A stretch of DNA of 64,000 bases from Paenibacillus crassostreae. Lineage in GTDB: Bacteria > Bacillota > Bacilli > Paenibacillales > Paenibacillaceae. The stretch covers positions 3,906,001 through 3,970,000 of the forward strand of contig NZ_CP017770.1 of the NCBI RefSeq assembly GCF_001857945.1, in the 5' to 3' direction. Numbering within the stretch: the stretch's first letter is position 1; every line of letters starts with the position of its first letter. Below the pieces are notes generated by a model. It did not search any database and was not told the DNA's origin. It worked only from the letters and a program-made list of their open reading frames with translations. This document shows positions 33,543-42,499 of this stretch, in pieces. The translations under genes were made by a program, and so were the position numbers.

Positions 33543-34679
33543 ATGAAAAACACGCATTGGACAATGAAAACAGCCGATTCTATTATGCAACGTACCCCTA
33601 AACTATACGAAGATAAAGGCAAGAATGGTAGTTGGTCTTATGACTATGGTGTGATACTAAAAGGATTCGAATTGCTGTTCAAGCAAACGGGAGACCATAA
33701 ATATTTACAGTTCATTCAAGACAATATGGGCTACTTTATTCAAGAAGATGGAAATATTCGCGGCTATCGTCTTGATGAATATAATATCGACCATATAAAT
33801 AATGGGAAATTATTATTTCTTCTATATAAAGAAACGAAGCAACATAAATATAAAGCAGCAGCGACCTTATTAAGAGAACAATTGAAGACACATCCTCGTA
33901 CCTCTGAAGGTGCGTTTTGGCATAAGAAAATCTATCCCTATCAAATTTGGCTAGACGGTCTTTATATGGGAGCACCTTTCTATTTGGAATATTTATTGAC
34001 CTTCGAAGAAGGAAAAGGGATTGATGATGTCACGCAACAATTTATTTTGTGTGAGAAACATACGAAAGATTCCGAGACAGGGCTGTTATTTCACGCTTGG
34101 GATGAAAAGCGAGTTCAACCTTGGTGTGATCCTGAAACCGGGCTTTCTCTCAACTTCTGGGGTCGTTCTCTGGGATGGTATCTCATGGCATTAGTAGATG
34201 TACTAGAAATATTACCAAGGGAGCATGCAGATTATACTGAGCTAGTGAGAATTCTAAATGATACGCTATTGGCTGTGAAGGAATATCAAGATGTCAGTAC
34301 GGGGGTCTGGTATCAAGTTGTAAATTTAGGTGAGCGTAAAGGGAATTACTTAGAGGCTTCAGCTTCAAGTATGATCGTCTACGCGATGGCTAAAGGGATT
34401 CGATTAGGTGTTCTAGAAGATAGTTGGTATAAAGTTCTAGATCCAGCATTTCAAGGACTTATTACAGAATTTGTACTTGAAACCAAAGAGGGAAGGGTCA
34501 ATTTGAATAAAAATTGCCAAGTTGCCGGTCTAGGAGGAGCTGATAGACGTGATGGTACCTACGCGTACTATATTAGTGAACCAATTATCACGAATGATCA
34601 AAAAGGTCTAGGCGCTTTTTTGCAAGCGTGCGGCGAATACGAACAACTAAGATCATTAGAAGGTCAAAGTACAATTTGA
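33543..34679 (+). CDS. Unsaturated rhamnogalacturonyl/glucuronyl hydrolase, GH105 (YteR-like)
   Basis: A 378-residue (alpha/alpha)6-barrel enzyme. WSYDYGVILKGFELLF, YNIDHINNGKLLFLLY, YQIWLDGLYMGAPFYLEYLL (with the catalytic Asp near WLDGLYM), FHAWDEKRVQPWCDPETGLS and FWGRSLGWYLMALVDVL are YteR/YesR motifs. GH105 enzymes remove unsaturated uronic acid from the non-reducing end of pectate-lyase products. No signal peptide, so it acts on imported oligosaccharides. The first of five adjoining enzyme genes; the next starts 13 bp downstream. Confidence 0.92.
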   Translation: MKNTHWTMKTADSIMQRTPKLYEDKGKNGSWSYDYGVILKGFELLFKQTGDHKYLQFIQDNMGYFIQEDGNIRGYRLDEYNIDHINNGKLLFLLYKETKQHKYKAAATLLREQLKTHPRTSEGAFWHKKIYPYQIWLDGLYMGAPFYLEYLLTFEEGKGIDDVTQQFILCEKHTKDSETGLLFHAWDEKRVQPWCDPETGLSLNFWGRSLGWYLMALVDVLEILPREHADYTELVRILNDTLLAVKEYQDVSTGVWYQVVNLGERKGNYLEASASSMIVYAMAKGIRLGVLEDSWYKVLDPAFQGLITEFVLETKEGRVNLNKNCQVAGLGGADRRDGTYAYYISEPIITNDQKGLGAFLQACGEYEQLRSLEGQSTI

Positions 34680-34692
34680 AGGGTGGATGAAC

Positions 34693-36060
34693 ATGTATAA
34701 TATCGTAGATTATGGTGCAATCAAGGATAGTGAAGTACCTGCGACAAGCGCTATTCGTAACGCAATTGAAGCTGCGAGCGCTGCCGGTGGAGGAACAGTT
34801 CATGTTCCGGCAGGTACATATCTAACAGGGGCTATCTTTTTGAACAGTAATATCGAGTTGAATTTAAGTCCTGGTGCGATCCTATCATTCAGCACGAATC
34901 CTGAGGATTACCCAGTGGTGGAATCCAGATGGGAAGGTGTGAAACGAGAAGTTCATGCATCATGTGTTTACGGAAGGGATTTAGTGAATATATCAATTAC
35001 TGGAAGTGGCACTTTAGAAGGAAATGGGCAACCTTGGTGGGATAAACATCGACATACACCAGATGATTTACATTATCCTAGACCGAAATTGATAAGTTTT
35101 GACAGTTGTGAACGTGTAACCATTAAAGATGTAACCGTAATCAATTCTCCCAGTTGGACCGTGAATCCGATTGGTTGTTCCAATGTGACGATTGATAATA
35201 TTTCCATTCTTAATCCAGCAGATTCCCCGAATACGGATGGTATTAATCCAGAGTCGTGTACCAATGTCCGGATTAGCAATTGTAATATTGATGTAGGTGA
35301 TGATTGCATTGCCATAAAAGCAGGAACGGAAGATACCAAAGAACGAGTTGCTTGTGAAAATATTACGATTACCAATTGTACGATGATTCACGGTCATGGT
35401 GGGGTGGTATTGGGAAGTGAAATGAGTGGGGACATACGTAATGTTACCATTAGCAACTGTATCTTTAAACAAACGGATCGAGGTATTCGACTGAAATCAA
35501 GACGGGGCCGTGGTGGAATCATCGAAGACATTCGCATTAGCAACATAGTGATGGAAGATGTGATATGTCCATTTATCCTTAACCTATATTATTTTTGTGG
35601 ACCACGTGGTAAAGAGAAATATGTATGGGATAAGAATCCTTATCCGGTAACGATTGAGACTCCTTATTTTAGACGGATTCATTTCGCCAATATTACCGCA
35701 CGTAATGTTCATGCGGCAGCGGGTTTCTTATATGGACTTGCGGAGCAATATGTTTCGGAAATTTCATTTACTAACATTGATATATCGATAGCGAAGAATG
35801 CCATAGCAGGTCGACCTGCTATGATGTCTGGAATAGAAGACATGAAGGGGCGCGGATTCTATTTAGGAAATGTACGAGATATTCTATTTGAACATGTCAC
35901 CATTGAGAATCATGAAGGTCCTGCTTTTTATGTTGAGAATGGAGAATCTGTTGAAGTTATTCGTTGTCAGTCGAAGAACACGCGCAAACCCGAGAAGTTG
36001 TTAGAACAAGTGATTGTGTCTCCAAAGAACGATGATCATGCTGAGCTAGGCGGTGAATGA
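34693..36060 (+). CDS. Polygalacturonase-type glycoside hydrolase, GH28
   Basis: A 455-residue right-handed beta-helix enzyme. The GH28 catalytic set is visible: PNTDGINPES, VGDDCIAIKAG (two aspartates), HGHGGVVLGSEMSG and RGIRLKSRRGRGG. Without a signal peptide it is probably an intracellular exo-acting enzyme on oligogalacturonides. ATG 34693 is preferred, because GAAGGGTGG covers the ATG at 34687 and sits 6 bp before 34693. Overlaps the next gene by 4 bp, indicating coupled translation. Confidence 0.93.
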   Translation: MYNIVDYGAIKDSEVPATSAIRNAIEAASAAGGGTVHVPAGTYLTGAIFLNSNIELNLSPGAILSFSTNPEDYPVVESRWEGVKREVHASCVYGRDLVNISITGSGTLEGNGQPWWDKHRHTPDDLHYPRPKLISFDSCERVTIKDVTVINSPSWTVNPIGCSNVTIDNISILNPADSPNTDGINPESCTNVRISNCNIDVGDDCIAIKAGTEDTKERVACENITITNCTMIHGHGGVVLGSEMSGDIRNVTISNCIFKQTDRGIRLKSRRGRGGIIEDIRISNIVMEDVICPFILNLYYFCGPRGKEKYVWDKNPYPVTIETPYFRRIHFANITARNVHAAAGFLYGLAEQYVSEISFTNIDISIAKNAIAGRPAMMSGIEDMKGRGFYLGNVRDILFEHVTIENHEGPAFYVENGESVEVIRCQSKNTRKPEKLLEQVIVSPKNDDHAELGGE

Positions 36061-36956
36061 TGGAACACGAATTCGATCCACTGCAACAATTATTAGGCGA
36101 TCTACCTATAGATAAGCCTATCTCAGTTGAAGTGTTAAAAATAGAGGAACAAGCGGGATACCGATTAGAATCTTTACTGCTGGATCTTAATGGAATGGAG
36201 CAAGTCCCTGCCTATGTTGCAACACCACTAACTGGAAGCGGTCCATTTCCTTTGGTAGTCTTCAACCATTCACATGGGGGGGATTATACGAATGGGCGAA
36301 ATGAATTTATCCGTAGCAGTTCTTATTTGCAACAGCCATCCTTCGCTAAGATCCTTACGGATATGGGGTACGCTGCTTGTTGCATTGATATGTGGGGCTT
36401 CAATGAGCGAGGTGGTAAAACAGAAAGCGAACTAGTGAAGGAAATGCTTTGGCAGGGAAAAGTACTATGGGGAATGATGATTTACGATAATCGACGTTTG
36501 TTAGATTATATGTGTCAGCGTGCCGATATCGACGAATTACGAATCGCAACGATCGGTATGTCTATGGGTGGTTTGATGGCATGGTGGTCGGCTGCACTAG
36601 ATGAACGAATTGCAGTCACGATCGACATTTGCGGACAAGTAGATGCTCATACCTTAATTGCGAAGAGAGGATTGGATCATCATGGATTCTATTCTTATGT
36701 TCCTGGCTTGTTGAAACATTACACAACACTCGAGATTCAACAACGAATTGTTCCCCGTCCGCGAATGAGTCTCGTTGGCAGAAATGATCGGCTCTGTCCT
36801 ATTGAAGGAGTGGAACATTTGGCTAACGGTCTATACGAAGCTTACCAAGCTGCAGGGAAGCCTGAACATTGGAAGCCTGTTGTTGCTAGCGGAGGGCATA
36901 TGGAGACTTTAGAAATGCGGACCGCATGGGAACGATTTCTAGCGATACACTTGTAA
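36057..36956 (+). CDS. Alpha/beta-hydrolase, dienelactone-hydrolase/acetyl-esterase-like
   Basis: A 299-residue cytoplasmic alpha/beta-hydrolase. Nucleophile Ser in GMSMGG, acid in VGRNDRLCP, and His in ASGGHMETLE form the triad; the substrate entrance has PLVVFNHSHGGDYTNGR and CCIDMWGFNERGG, as in acetyl-ester hydrolases of the DLH/AXE group. In this position it probably removes acetyl or related esters from pectin oligosaccharides, though no substrate can be proven. It starts within the stop of the GH28 gene. Confidence 0.85.
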   Translation: MMEHEFDPLQQLLGDLPIDKPISVEVLKIEEQAGYRLESLLLDLNGMEQVPAYVATPLTGSGPFPLVVFNHSHGGDYTNGRNEFIRSSSYLQQPSFAKILTDMGYAACCIDMWGFNERGGKTESELVKEMLWQGKVLWGMMIYDNRRLLDYMCQRADIDELRIATIGMSMGGLMAWWSAALDERIAVTIDICGQVDAHTLIAKRGLDHHGFYSYVPGLLKHYTTLEIQQRIVPRPRMSLVGRNDRLCPIEGVEHLANGLYEAYQAAGKPEHWKPVVASGGHMETLEMRTAWERFLAIHL

Positions 36957-36980
36957 ACCAATGGAAGGGAGCAGATATCA

Positions 36981-37961
36981 ATGATGGTCATTGTAGGTAA
37001 AGAGTCCTTTTGTGATTATCATACGATTCAAGAGTCAATTGATTCGCTAGAGCTACAATCTTCAATGGAACCTGCAACGCTGATTATTCTATCGGGTGTC
37101 TACGAAGAAGTGGTGACTATATATCGATCACATCTTACCATCATTGGCCTTGGGCAAGTGGAGATTCGGATGAATCGATATGCTAAAGAGCGAGATGAAA
37201 CAGGTGAGGAGATCGGAACTTTCGCGACGCCCACGTTATTCTTGGGAGGCAAGAACCTTATCTTGGAGAATCTCTTGATTGCTAATACGGCCGGACAAGG
37301 AAAAGACATCGGTCAAGCAGTCGCAGTATACGCTCATTGTGATGAAACGGTGTTTAGAAACTGCACTTTTAAAGGATATCAAGACACCTTATTTACAGGT
37401 CCATTGCCACCGGCACCCAAAGAGCGCCTTGAATTTGGTGGGGTTCCTATTAAGGAACAACATGACCACTATCGCCAGCTTTATCAGAATTGCTATATTG
37501 AGGGAACCGTGGATTTTATTTTTGGTGGAGCAACGGCTTATTTTGAACGATGTGAAATTCACAGTTTGCGACATGATGACAATGGAACAGGCTATATTAC
37601 AGCAGCATCAACTCCTGAGGGACAAAGACATGGTTATGTATTCAAGAATTGTTTCTTAACTGCAGCATCTGAAATTACACCTGTATTTCTAGGGCGCCCA
37701 TGGCGAGAGTTTGCCAAAACCGTATTCATGGATTGTCACTTGGGTACACATATTCATCCACTTGGCTGGGACAATTGGAGTACTCCTGCTAATGAGGAGA
37801 CGGTTAGCTATCAGGAATATGGTGTAAAGGAAGCTGATATATTAAGGTCGCAGCGTGTTTCGTGGGCAGATTGTTTCGAAACAGAGGTAGTAGATGTAAG
37901 TAAAGAGAACGTTTTTGATGGTAGCGATTTCTGGAAACGAGAAGGGTGTGGGAACTTATGA
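36981..37961 (+). CDS. Pectinesterase, CE8
   Basis: A 326-residue beta-helix pectin methylesterase without a signal peptide. Catalytic features: GQAVAVYAHCDETVFRNC and FKGYQDTLFTG (Asp of QDTL), GTVDFIFGGATAYFE (second Asp), and LGRPWREFAKTVF (substrate Arg/Trp). It hydrolyses galacturonate methyl esters, making oligomers accessible to the GH28 and GH105 enzymes. AAGGGAG lies before ATG 36981. Its stop overlaps the GH43 start by 4 bp (ATGA). Confidence 0.93.
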   Translation: MMVIVGKESFCDYHTIQESIDSLELQSSMEPATLIILSGVYEEVVTIYRSHLTIIGLGQVEIRMNRYAKERDETGEEIGTFATPTLFLGGKNLILENLLIANTAGQGKDIGQAVAVYAHCDETVFRNCTFKGYQDTLFTGPLPPAPKERLEFGGVPIKEQHDHYRQLYQNCYIEGTVDFIFGGATAYFERCEIHSLRHDDNGTGYITAASTPEGQRHGYVFKNCFLTAASEITPVFLGRPWREFAKTVFMDCHLGTHIHPLGWDNWSTPANEETVSYQEYGVKEADILRSQRVSWADCFETEVVDVSKENVFDGSDFWKREGCGNL

Positions 37962-39526
37962 ATATGATTAAAAATCCGATATTACGTGGCTTTAATCCTG
38001 ATCCGTGTATGTTACGAGTTAAAGATACTTATTACATAGCGGTGTCATCGTTTGAATGGCTACCAGGAGTAAGGGTTTATGAATCGAAGGATTTGGTCAA
38101 TTGGGAGCATCGTACAGATATTCTAGCCCATCAAGTCGATCTAAGAGGAAACGCAAAAAATTGCAGTATTTGGGCGCCACAATTGAGTTACCACGATAAT
38201 CTTTTTTATTTAATATATACAGATGTTAAAAGTACGAAACGCCCGTTTAAAGATACTCATAATTATCTTATTACTGCACCGAGTATTGAAGGACCATGGT
38301 CGGCACCGATCTATATTAATAGTAGTGGGTTTGACCCGTCATTATTTCATGATGATGATGGACATAAGTGGTTACTGAATGCACTATGGGACTATCGGAT
38401 TGTCGAGGGTAATAAATCTAGTGGTATTGTTATGCAAGAATATGATCATAAGCTGCAACAATTAATTGGTGATCCTATTAAACTTTTTGATTGTACACCA
38501 TTAAAGAAAACAGAAGCACCTCATATTTACAAACAAAATGGCTATTACTACCTTATTACAGCAGAAGGAGGAACGGGTACAGGACATGCGGTAACTGTGG
38601 CGCGTTCTAGGCAGTTGTTAGGACCTTATGAAGTGGATCCGCTTAATCCAATGCTAACTTCGCGAGATCAACCCGAGCTACCACTGCAATGTGCCGGGCA
38701 CGGCAGTCTCGTGGAAACACCAGAAGGCGAATGGTATATGGCGCATCTATGCACGCGTCCGATCGATGGCCAGTATGCTATATTAGGACGTGAGACAGCC
38801 TTACAGCAGGTATACTGGAATGATGAAGGATGGTTACGATTAACCGCAGGGGGGAATTCACCACAATTAGAAGTTCCAGTTCCGAAAGGAATTTCTGTGG
38901 AAGTACAAGATCGATTGTATATATTTGAAGATACTTTTGAGGGTCCACAATTAAAGAAAACATGGAATTCGTTACGAATATTGGCGGATGATAGCTGGTG
39001 TTCCTTTACAGAGCGTCCTGGTTATCTTCGATTGAAGGCTGGAGAATCCATTCAAAGCCTATTCCAGCACCATATCCTTGCTATTCGACAATGTGATAAA
39101 CATTTTCGAGCCGAAACGGCTCTAGAGTATGAATCTAAGAGTTACTTGCAAATGGCAGGATTATTGTTGTATCTGAACGACGAGAATTACCTTTATGTAT
39201 ATATTAGCCACGAAGAGGGACAAGGTAAGGTATTAAGGATGATGAGATGTGTGGAAAATACATTTGCATTAACCACTGAATTAATTGTACTTCGTGATGA
39301 TCTTCCGATTTATTTAGCAGTAGAGGTAAATGAAACACAAGGACAATTCTTTTACCATACTGGAGAAAGATCCGCATGGGAGCCCCTTTTTGAAATGCAA
39401 AATATCAGTTTCTTATCAGGTGGATTCACTGGGAATTTTGTTGGAATTGCTGCTCATGACATGCAACAATTCCAAGGTAGCCATGCTGATTTCTCGCACT
39501 TTCGTTATGAAGGCAAAGATAATTAA
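37958..39526 (+). CDS. Glycoside hydrolase family 43, beta-xylosidase/arabinofuranosidase-like
   Basis: A 522-residue enzyme: five-bladed propeller (to about residue 300) with base Asp in GFNPDPCML, middle Asp in GFDPSLF, and acid Glu in KTEAPHIYKQNGYYYLITAEGG, then a C-terminal beta-sandwich (from about 320) of the XynB/DUF1349 type. It removes xylose or arabinose side chains. ATG 37958 overlaps the pectinesterase stop by 4 bp; the open frame extends to GTG 37946 without added support. Last gene of the pectin unit, followed by a terminator. No signal peptide. Confidence 0.92.
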   Translation: MNMIKNPILRGFNPDPCMLRVKDTYYIAVSSFEWLPGVRVYESKDLVNWEHRTDILAHQVDLRGNAKNCSIWAPQLSYHDNLFYLIYTDVKSTKRPFKDTHNYLITAPSIEGPWSAPIYINSSGFDPSLFHDDDGHKWLLNALWDYRIVEGNKSSGIVMQEYDHKLQQLIGDPIKLFDCTPLKKTEAPHIYKQNGYYYLITAEGGTGTGHAVTVARSRQLLGPYEVDPLNPMLTSRDQPELPLQCAGHGSLVETPEGEWYMAHLCTRPIDGQYAILGRETALQQVYWNDEGWLRLTAGGNSPQLEVPVPKGISVEVQDRLYIFEDTFEGPQLKKTWNSLRILADDSWCSFTERPGYLRLKAGESIQSLFQHHILAIRQCDKHFRAETALEYESKSYLQMAGLLLYLNDENYLYVYISHEEGQGKVLRMMRCVENTFALTTELIVLRDDLPIYLAVEVNETQGQFFYHTGERSAWEPLFEMQNISFLSGGFTGNFVGIAAHDMQQFQGSHADFSHFRYEGKDN

Positions 39527-39540
39527 TTACTGAAAAAAAT

Positions 39541-39582
39541 AAAGCCGAATGATCTTCTAAGAAGAACTCATTCGGCTTTTTG
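39541..39582. terminator. Bidirectional terminator ending the pectin operon
   Basis: AAAGCCGAATGA (39541-39552) pairs with TCATTCGGCTTT (39568-39579), U-rich on both strands, between convergent genes. Confidence 0.9.
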
Positions 39583-39599
39583 TCAGTAGTCTTTACCAT

Positions 39600-40547
39600 T
39601 TATACTTTTAATTCCTGATGTTTAATATCAGCTGTTTCAATTTGGATCGTTGTATGATCTATCTTAAAAGTTTCCTTTAATACATTAATCGCTTGTTGCA
39701 AAATAATTTGACCATCTTGATTGTCCTCAATTAGAACATGACAACTGAATGCGTCTAATCCAGATGTGATACTCCATATATGAAGGTCATGGACATTGAT
39801 GACCCCATGAATCGACTCTAGAGCTGTTTTTACTTCCTCCTGATGAATAGTTACAGGCGTACCCTCCATTAGAATATGAATGGAATGCTTAATGATCCCC
39901 CAAGCACTCTTTAAGATGAGTAAAGCTACGAATACAGAAATAATGGGATCGGCCACGTACCAACCAAATGATAGCATTAATATTCCAGCTACAATGGCAC
40001 CAATAGAACCAAGCGCATCACCAAGGATATGAAGGTATGCACTTCTTAAATTGATATTGTTTTTCACGTCACCTTTTCGCATTAATGACCAAGCACTGAT
40101 TAGATTAGCCAATAATCCAATAGCAGCAATGATCATCATTGAGCCACTTGCAATAGAAGGGGGGTCAGCAAAACGCCCAGAGGCTTCCCAAACTATAAAT
40201 CCTGCGATTACGAACAATGAAACTCCGTTAAATAAAGCTGCTAATATTTCAAATCGATAATAACCATAGGTTTTATGGGGAGAAGCTGATTTCGAAGCAA
40301 ACCATATGGCGATTAAACTTAACAATAAAGAGCTAGCATCACTCAGCATATGTCCTGAATCGGATAATAACGCTAAACTATTCGTAATTAATCCACCAAA
40401 GAACTCCAGAAACATGATCCCAGTAGTTATCAGTAAAGCAATAACTAACCCCTTTTTATTCCCTTCTCGCATTTCTTCAAAATGATTATGACTACGAGTG
40501 TGATCGTGATGTGCGTGACTATGATCGTGTCCATGGTGATGGCTCAT
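39600..40547 (-). CDS. czcD: Cation diffusion facilitator, zinc efflux (CzcD-like)
   Basis: A 315-residue CDF transporter with a His-rich N-terminus (HHHGHDHSHAHHDHTRSHNH), six membrane segments and a cytoplasmic C-terminal domain. The membrane zinc site is given by LLSDSGHMLSDASS (segment 2) and LRSAYLHILGDALGSIG (segment 5). It exports Zn(II) and perhaps Co/Cd in exchange for protons. GGAGGT before ATG 40547 fixes the start 2 bp after the ArsR stop, so the two are one operon repressed by ArsR. Confidence 0.93.
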   Translation of the reverse strand: MSHHHGHDHSHAHHDHTRSHNHFEEMREGNKKGLVIALLITTGIMFLEFFGGLITNSLALLSDSGHMLSDASSLLLSLIAIWFASKSASPHKTYGYYRFEILAALFNGVSLFVIAGFIVWEASGRFADPPSIASGSMMIIAAIGLLANLISAWSLMRKGDVKNNINLRSAYLHILGDALGSIGAIVAGILMLSFGWYVADPIISVFVALLILKSAWGIIKHSIHILMEGTPVTIHQEEVKTALESIHGVINVHDLHIWSITSGLDAFSCHVLIEDNQDGQIILQQAINVLKETFKIDHTTIQIETADIKHQELKV

Positions 40548-40549
40548 AT

Positions 40550-40864
40550 TTATACCTCCTGACAATGGATATGAGATAAAACTTGATTTAATATGGTAAT
40601 GACATGTTCATCATCGTAAGTGTAATAGAAGGTGTTACCTTCACGTCTATACTTAACGAGTCGTAGGTTTCTTAAAAAACTTAGTTGGTGGGAAACAGCG
40701 GATTGTGTCATTTCTAATACTTCAGTAATGTGGTTTACCGAACATTCTTCTTGTGAAAGTAAATATAATATTTTGATCCTAGTTGGATCTGCTAATACTT
40801 TGAAAATGCGAGAAGCTTCATCTACTGTTTTCTCAGATAAGAAAGAATGCTCTTGTTGTTGCAT
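40550..40864 (-). CDS. czrA: ArsR/SmtB family zinc-sensing repressor (CzrA-like)
   Basis: A 104-residue repressor: winged HTH LADPTRIKILYLLSQEECSV, TQSAVSHQLSFLRNLRLV, YRREGNTFYYT, and a C-terminal alpha-5 helix YDDEHVITILNQVLSHIH that holds the Asp-x-His...His-x2-His zinc site of CzrA/SmtB. Zinc binding releases it from DNA. Cotranscribed with the CDF efflux gene. The operator-like dyad at 40884-40903 lies just upstream, so it autoregulates. Confidence 0.92.
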   Translation of the reverse strand: MQQQEHSFLSEKTVDEASRIFKVLADPTRIKILYLLSQEECSVNHITEVLEMTQSAVSHQLSFLRNLRLVKYRREGNTFYYTYDDEHVITILNQVLSHIHCQEV

Positions 40865-40883
40865 AATACTTACACCTCCTTGT

Positions 40884-40903
40884 ATATGAACATATACTCA
40901 TAT
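40884..40903. promoter_or_regulatory. CzrA-type operator
   Basis: ATATGAACATATACTCATAT is an imperfect dyad with ATATGA/TCATAT arms around 8 bp, matching the known ArsR/SmtB operator shape, about 20 bp upstream of the czrA-like start. Confidence 0.65.
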
Positions 40904-40985
40904 AGATCATAAGATGGTTACTACTATTTGTCAATACAACGGAAAGAGCCATCTGACATAGTCTTCGAACTGTTGTTAGTGCGAC

Positions 40986-41161
40986 CGCTACGATAACGGA
41001 TTGTCCTTACGATCGCTGTTACCCTCGGATTTCTTGATTGTATAAACTCTATAGCGGTTGAAATCCGAGTGTAAAGCATATGCTTTCGAAGTAGCTTTCC
41101 TATGGAAAGCTTGTAGGCGAAAGCTACCGCTTCTACAGGACAATTCCGTTCTCTTCGCTAC
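40986..41161. repeat. Structured repeat element, copy A
   Basis: A 176-bp element with terminal inverted sequence CGCTACgataACGGATTGTCCT / AGGACAATTCCGTT...CGCTAC and internal stems, including CTCGGATTTC with GAAATCCGAG. It shares 39 identical bases at one end with the inverted copy B at 41561-41695 and carries extra sequence (AGCATATGCT and GTAGCTTTC/GAAAGCTAC stems) that B lacks. Likely a MITE- or REP-like dispersed repeat. Confidence 0.75.
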
Positions 41162-41560
41162 TTCGAACTTAATACATGATTTTGTTTTCTTGAATCATTC
41201 AAATGAATCGTATGTATAAAAAATATTCATCAAATCTATGTTCGAATCAGATACAGATATTGTAGAGTAATTATTGTAGCTTGATATAATGGGAAAATAA
41301 AAAGTGAGCTATTGAGGATACCATGAGTACCTTTAATACTTCTATTAACTTTGATAACTTACTTGTCTTCATTTGATCTAATAATGTGTGTCCCTCTGAA
41401 CGGTGCCTAATACTTTGAAGGGGCGATGCTTACACTTATTGATATCAAAGGAATAGGTATCTACAAGATTTGTTCCTATATTTTGATATTTTTATTATAC
41501 GAAAAACAGACATCATTTTCACAAATGAATTGTGAAAGTGATGTCTGAAACCCCTTCGTA
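41162..41560. other. Spacer between inverted repeat copies
   Basis: About 400 AT-rich bases. It holds a TTGATATAAT-like promoter (near 41281), a 17-codon ORF at 41323-41376 with TGAGGA upstream (MSTFNTSINFDNLLVFI), and a near-perfect 18-bp hairpin at 41507-41547. No recognisable gene, and no transposase remnant. Confidence 0.5.
41507..41547. terminator. 18-bp hairpin near repeat copy B
   Basis: CAGACATCATTTTCACAA (41507-41524) pairs with TTGTGAAAGTGATGTCTG (41530-41547) with one G-T pair. It could be a terminator of the intervening region; no clear T run follows. Confidence 0.5.
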
Positions 41561-41695
41561 GTAGCGAAGAGAACGGAATTGTCCTGTAGAAACGGAGTGG
41601 TCGCCTTTACCCTTGGATTTCAACCCTTATAGGGGTTATACAATCAAGAAATTCAAGGGTAACAGCGATCGTAAGGACAATCCGTTATCGTAGCG
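41561..41695. repeat. Structured repeat element, copy B (inverted)
   Basis: A 135-bp shorter relative of copy A in opposite orientation. Compared with A the internal stem changes CTCGG...CCGAG to CTTGA...CCAAG, keeping most pairing through paired substitutions. Confidence 0.75.
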
Positions 41696-41741
41696 GCACG
41701 CTTACGATTTCCTTTTTCTATCTATAAATAAAACAGTCACT

Positions 41742-42320
41742 TTATTGTTGTGATCCTTCGACTGCTCCAAGTAACACACTAGCGGCAATACCTAATCTGC
41801 GATCAAGCAATTTATTACGATCCATGGAGAAATCCAAATCGATTTTTTGGATGAAAGGATTAAACTGTTGTTTGAATGTGAAAACATTATGCTGTCCTAT
41901 GGTTCCATTGAAGGTCTGTGGCACAAGATTGACCAGAACTCTTCGAACAAGTGCAAGTAACATATTATCCTCTGCAATTAGCCCGACTTCCCTATCTTGA
42001 TTATCGAGTATAATCCACTCATCCTTCAATATCGACTTCATTCCTTTTCTTCTAAAACTACCAATAGACTCGTTACTTTTGGAGTCGACAACATCGTATG
42101 TAGCAGAGAAATCAATTCTTGATCGTGCCTTTATGACAAGAATTTCGTTCGTCATATCTTCAGAACTAAAGATCCGAATATCCTCCTTCAATTTGAAGGC
42201 TTTTTGTTTAACGTAGAAAGCGAGATTACCTTGAGCATCATAAATATGAAAAGCATCACCGAGCACCTTGAAAAATTTCTTGCGAATCAAGTAGTTGGAA
42301 TGATTAAATCGATCAGACAT
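41742..42320 (-). CDS. LURP-one-related/tubby-like family protein
   Basis: A 192-residue beta-barrel protein of the LURP-one-related (DUF567) family. The N-terminus NYLIRKKFFKVLGDAFHIYDAQGNLAFYVKQKAF and middle LKDEWIILDNQDREVGLIAE show the repeated strand pattern of the tubby-like fold. Bacterial members are widespread and uncharacterised; some are membrane-phospholipid-binding-like, which is only analogy. Alone between the repeat element and the chemoreceptor gene. Start ATG 42320 with GGAGGATAT upstream. Confidence 0.82.
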   Translation of the reverse strand: MSDRFNHSNYLIRKKFFKVLGDAFHIYDAQGNLAFYVKQKAFKLKEDIRIFSSEDMTNEILVIKARSRIDFSATYDVVDSKSNESIGSFRRKGMKSILKDEWIILDNQDREVGLIAEDNMLLALVRRVLVNLVPQTFNGTIGQHNVFTFKQQFNPFIQKIDLDFSMDRNKLLDRRLGIAASVLLGAVEGSQQ

Positions 42321-42499
42321 ATTAATATCCTCCTTATTATGTAAGTGTTCCTATTATCTCATAATTCTTGAAAAGAGAAACCAGTTTACATTATGTTAAC
42401 ATACTTGAACATTTCTATTAATAAAAAACTCATATAATCTAGATGCTAGTAAAAAAGACCTATATTATGATGGTTAGAGAAAATGGAGGATGAAACTAG

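Noticed and set aside
35068..35472. 134- and 100-residue minus-strand frames inside the GH28 gene
   Set aside because: They lie wholly opposite a well-supported gene with catalytic motifs, lack ribosome sites and resemble no protein.
37279..37659. 126-residue forward frame inside the pectinesterase gene
   Set aside because: Out-of-frame shadow of a gene with intact catalytic motifs.
40986..41695. CRISPR array or insertion sequence at the inverted repeats
   Set aside because: Only two inverted copies, no regular spacers, no transposase frame between or around them.
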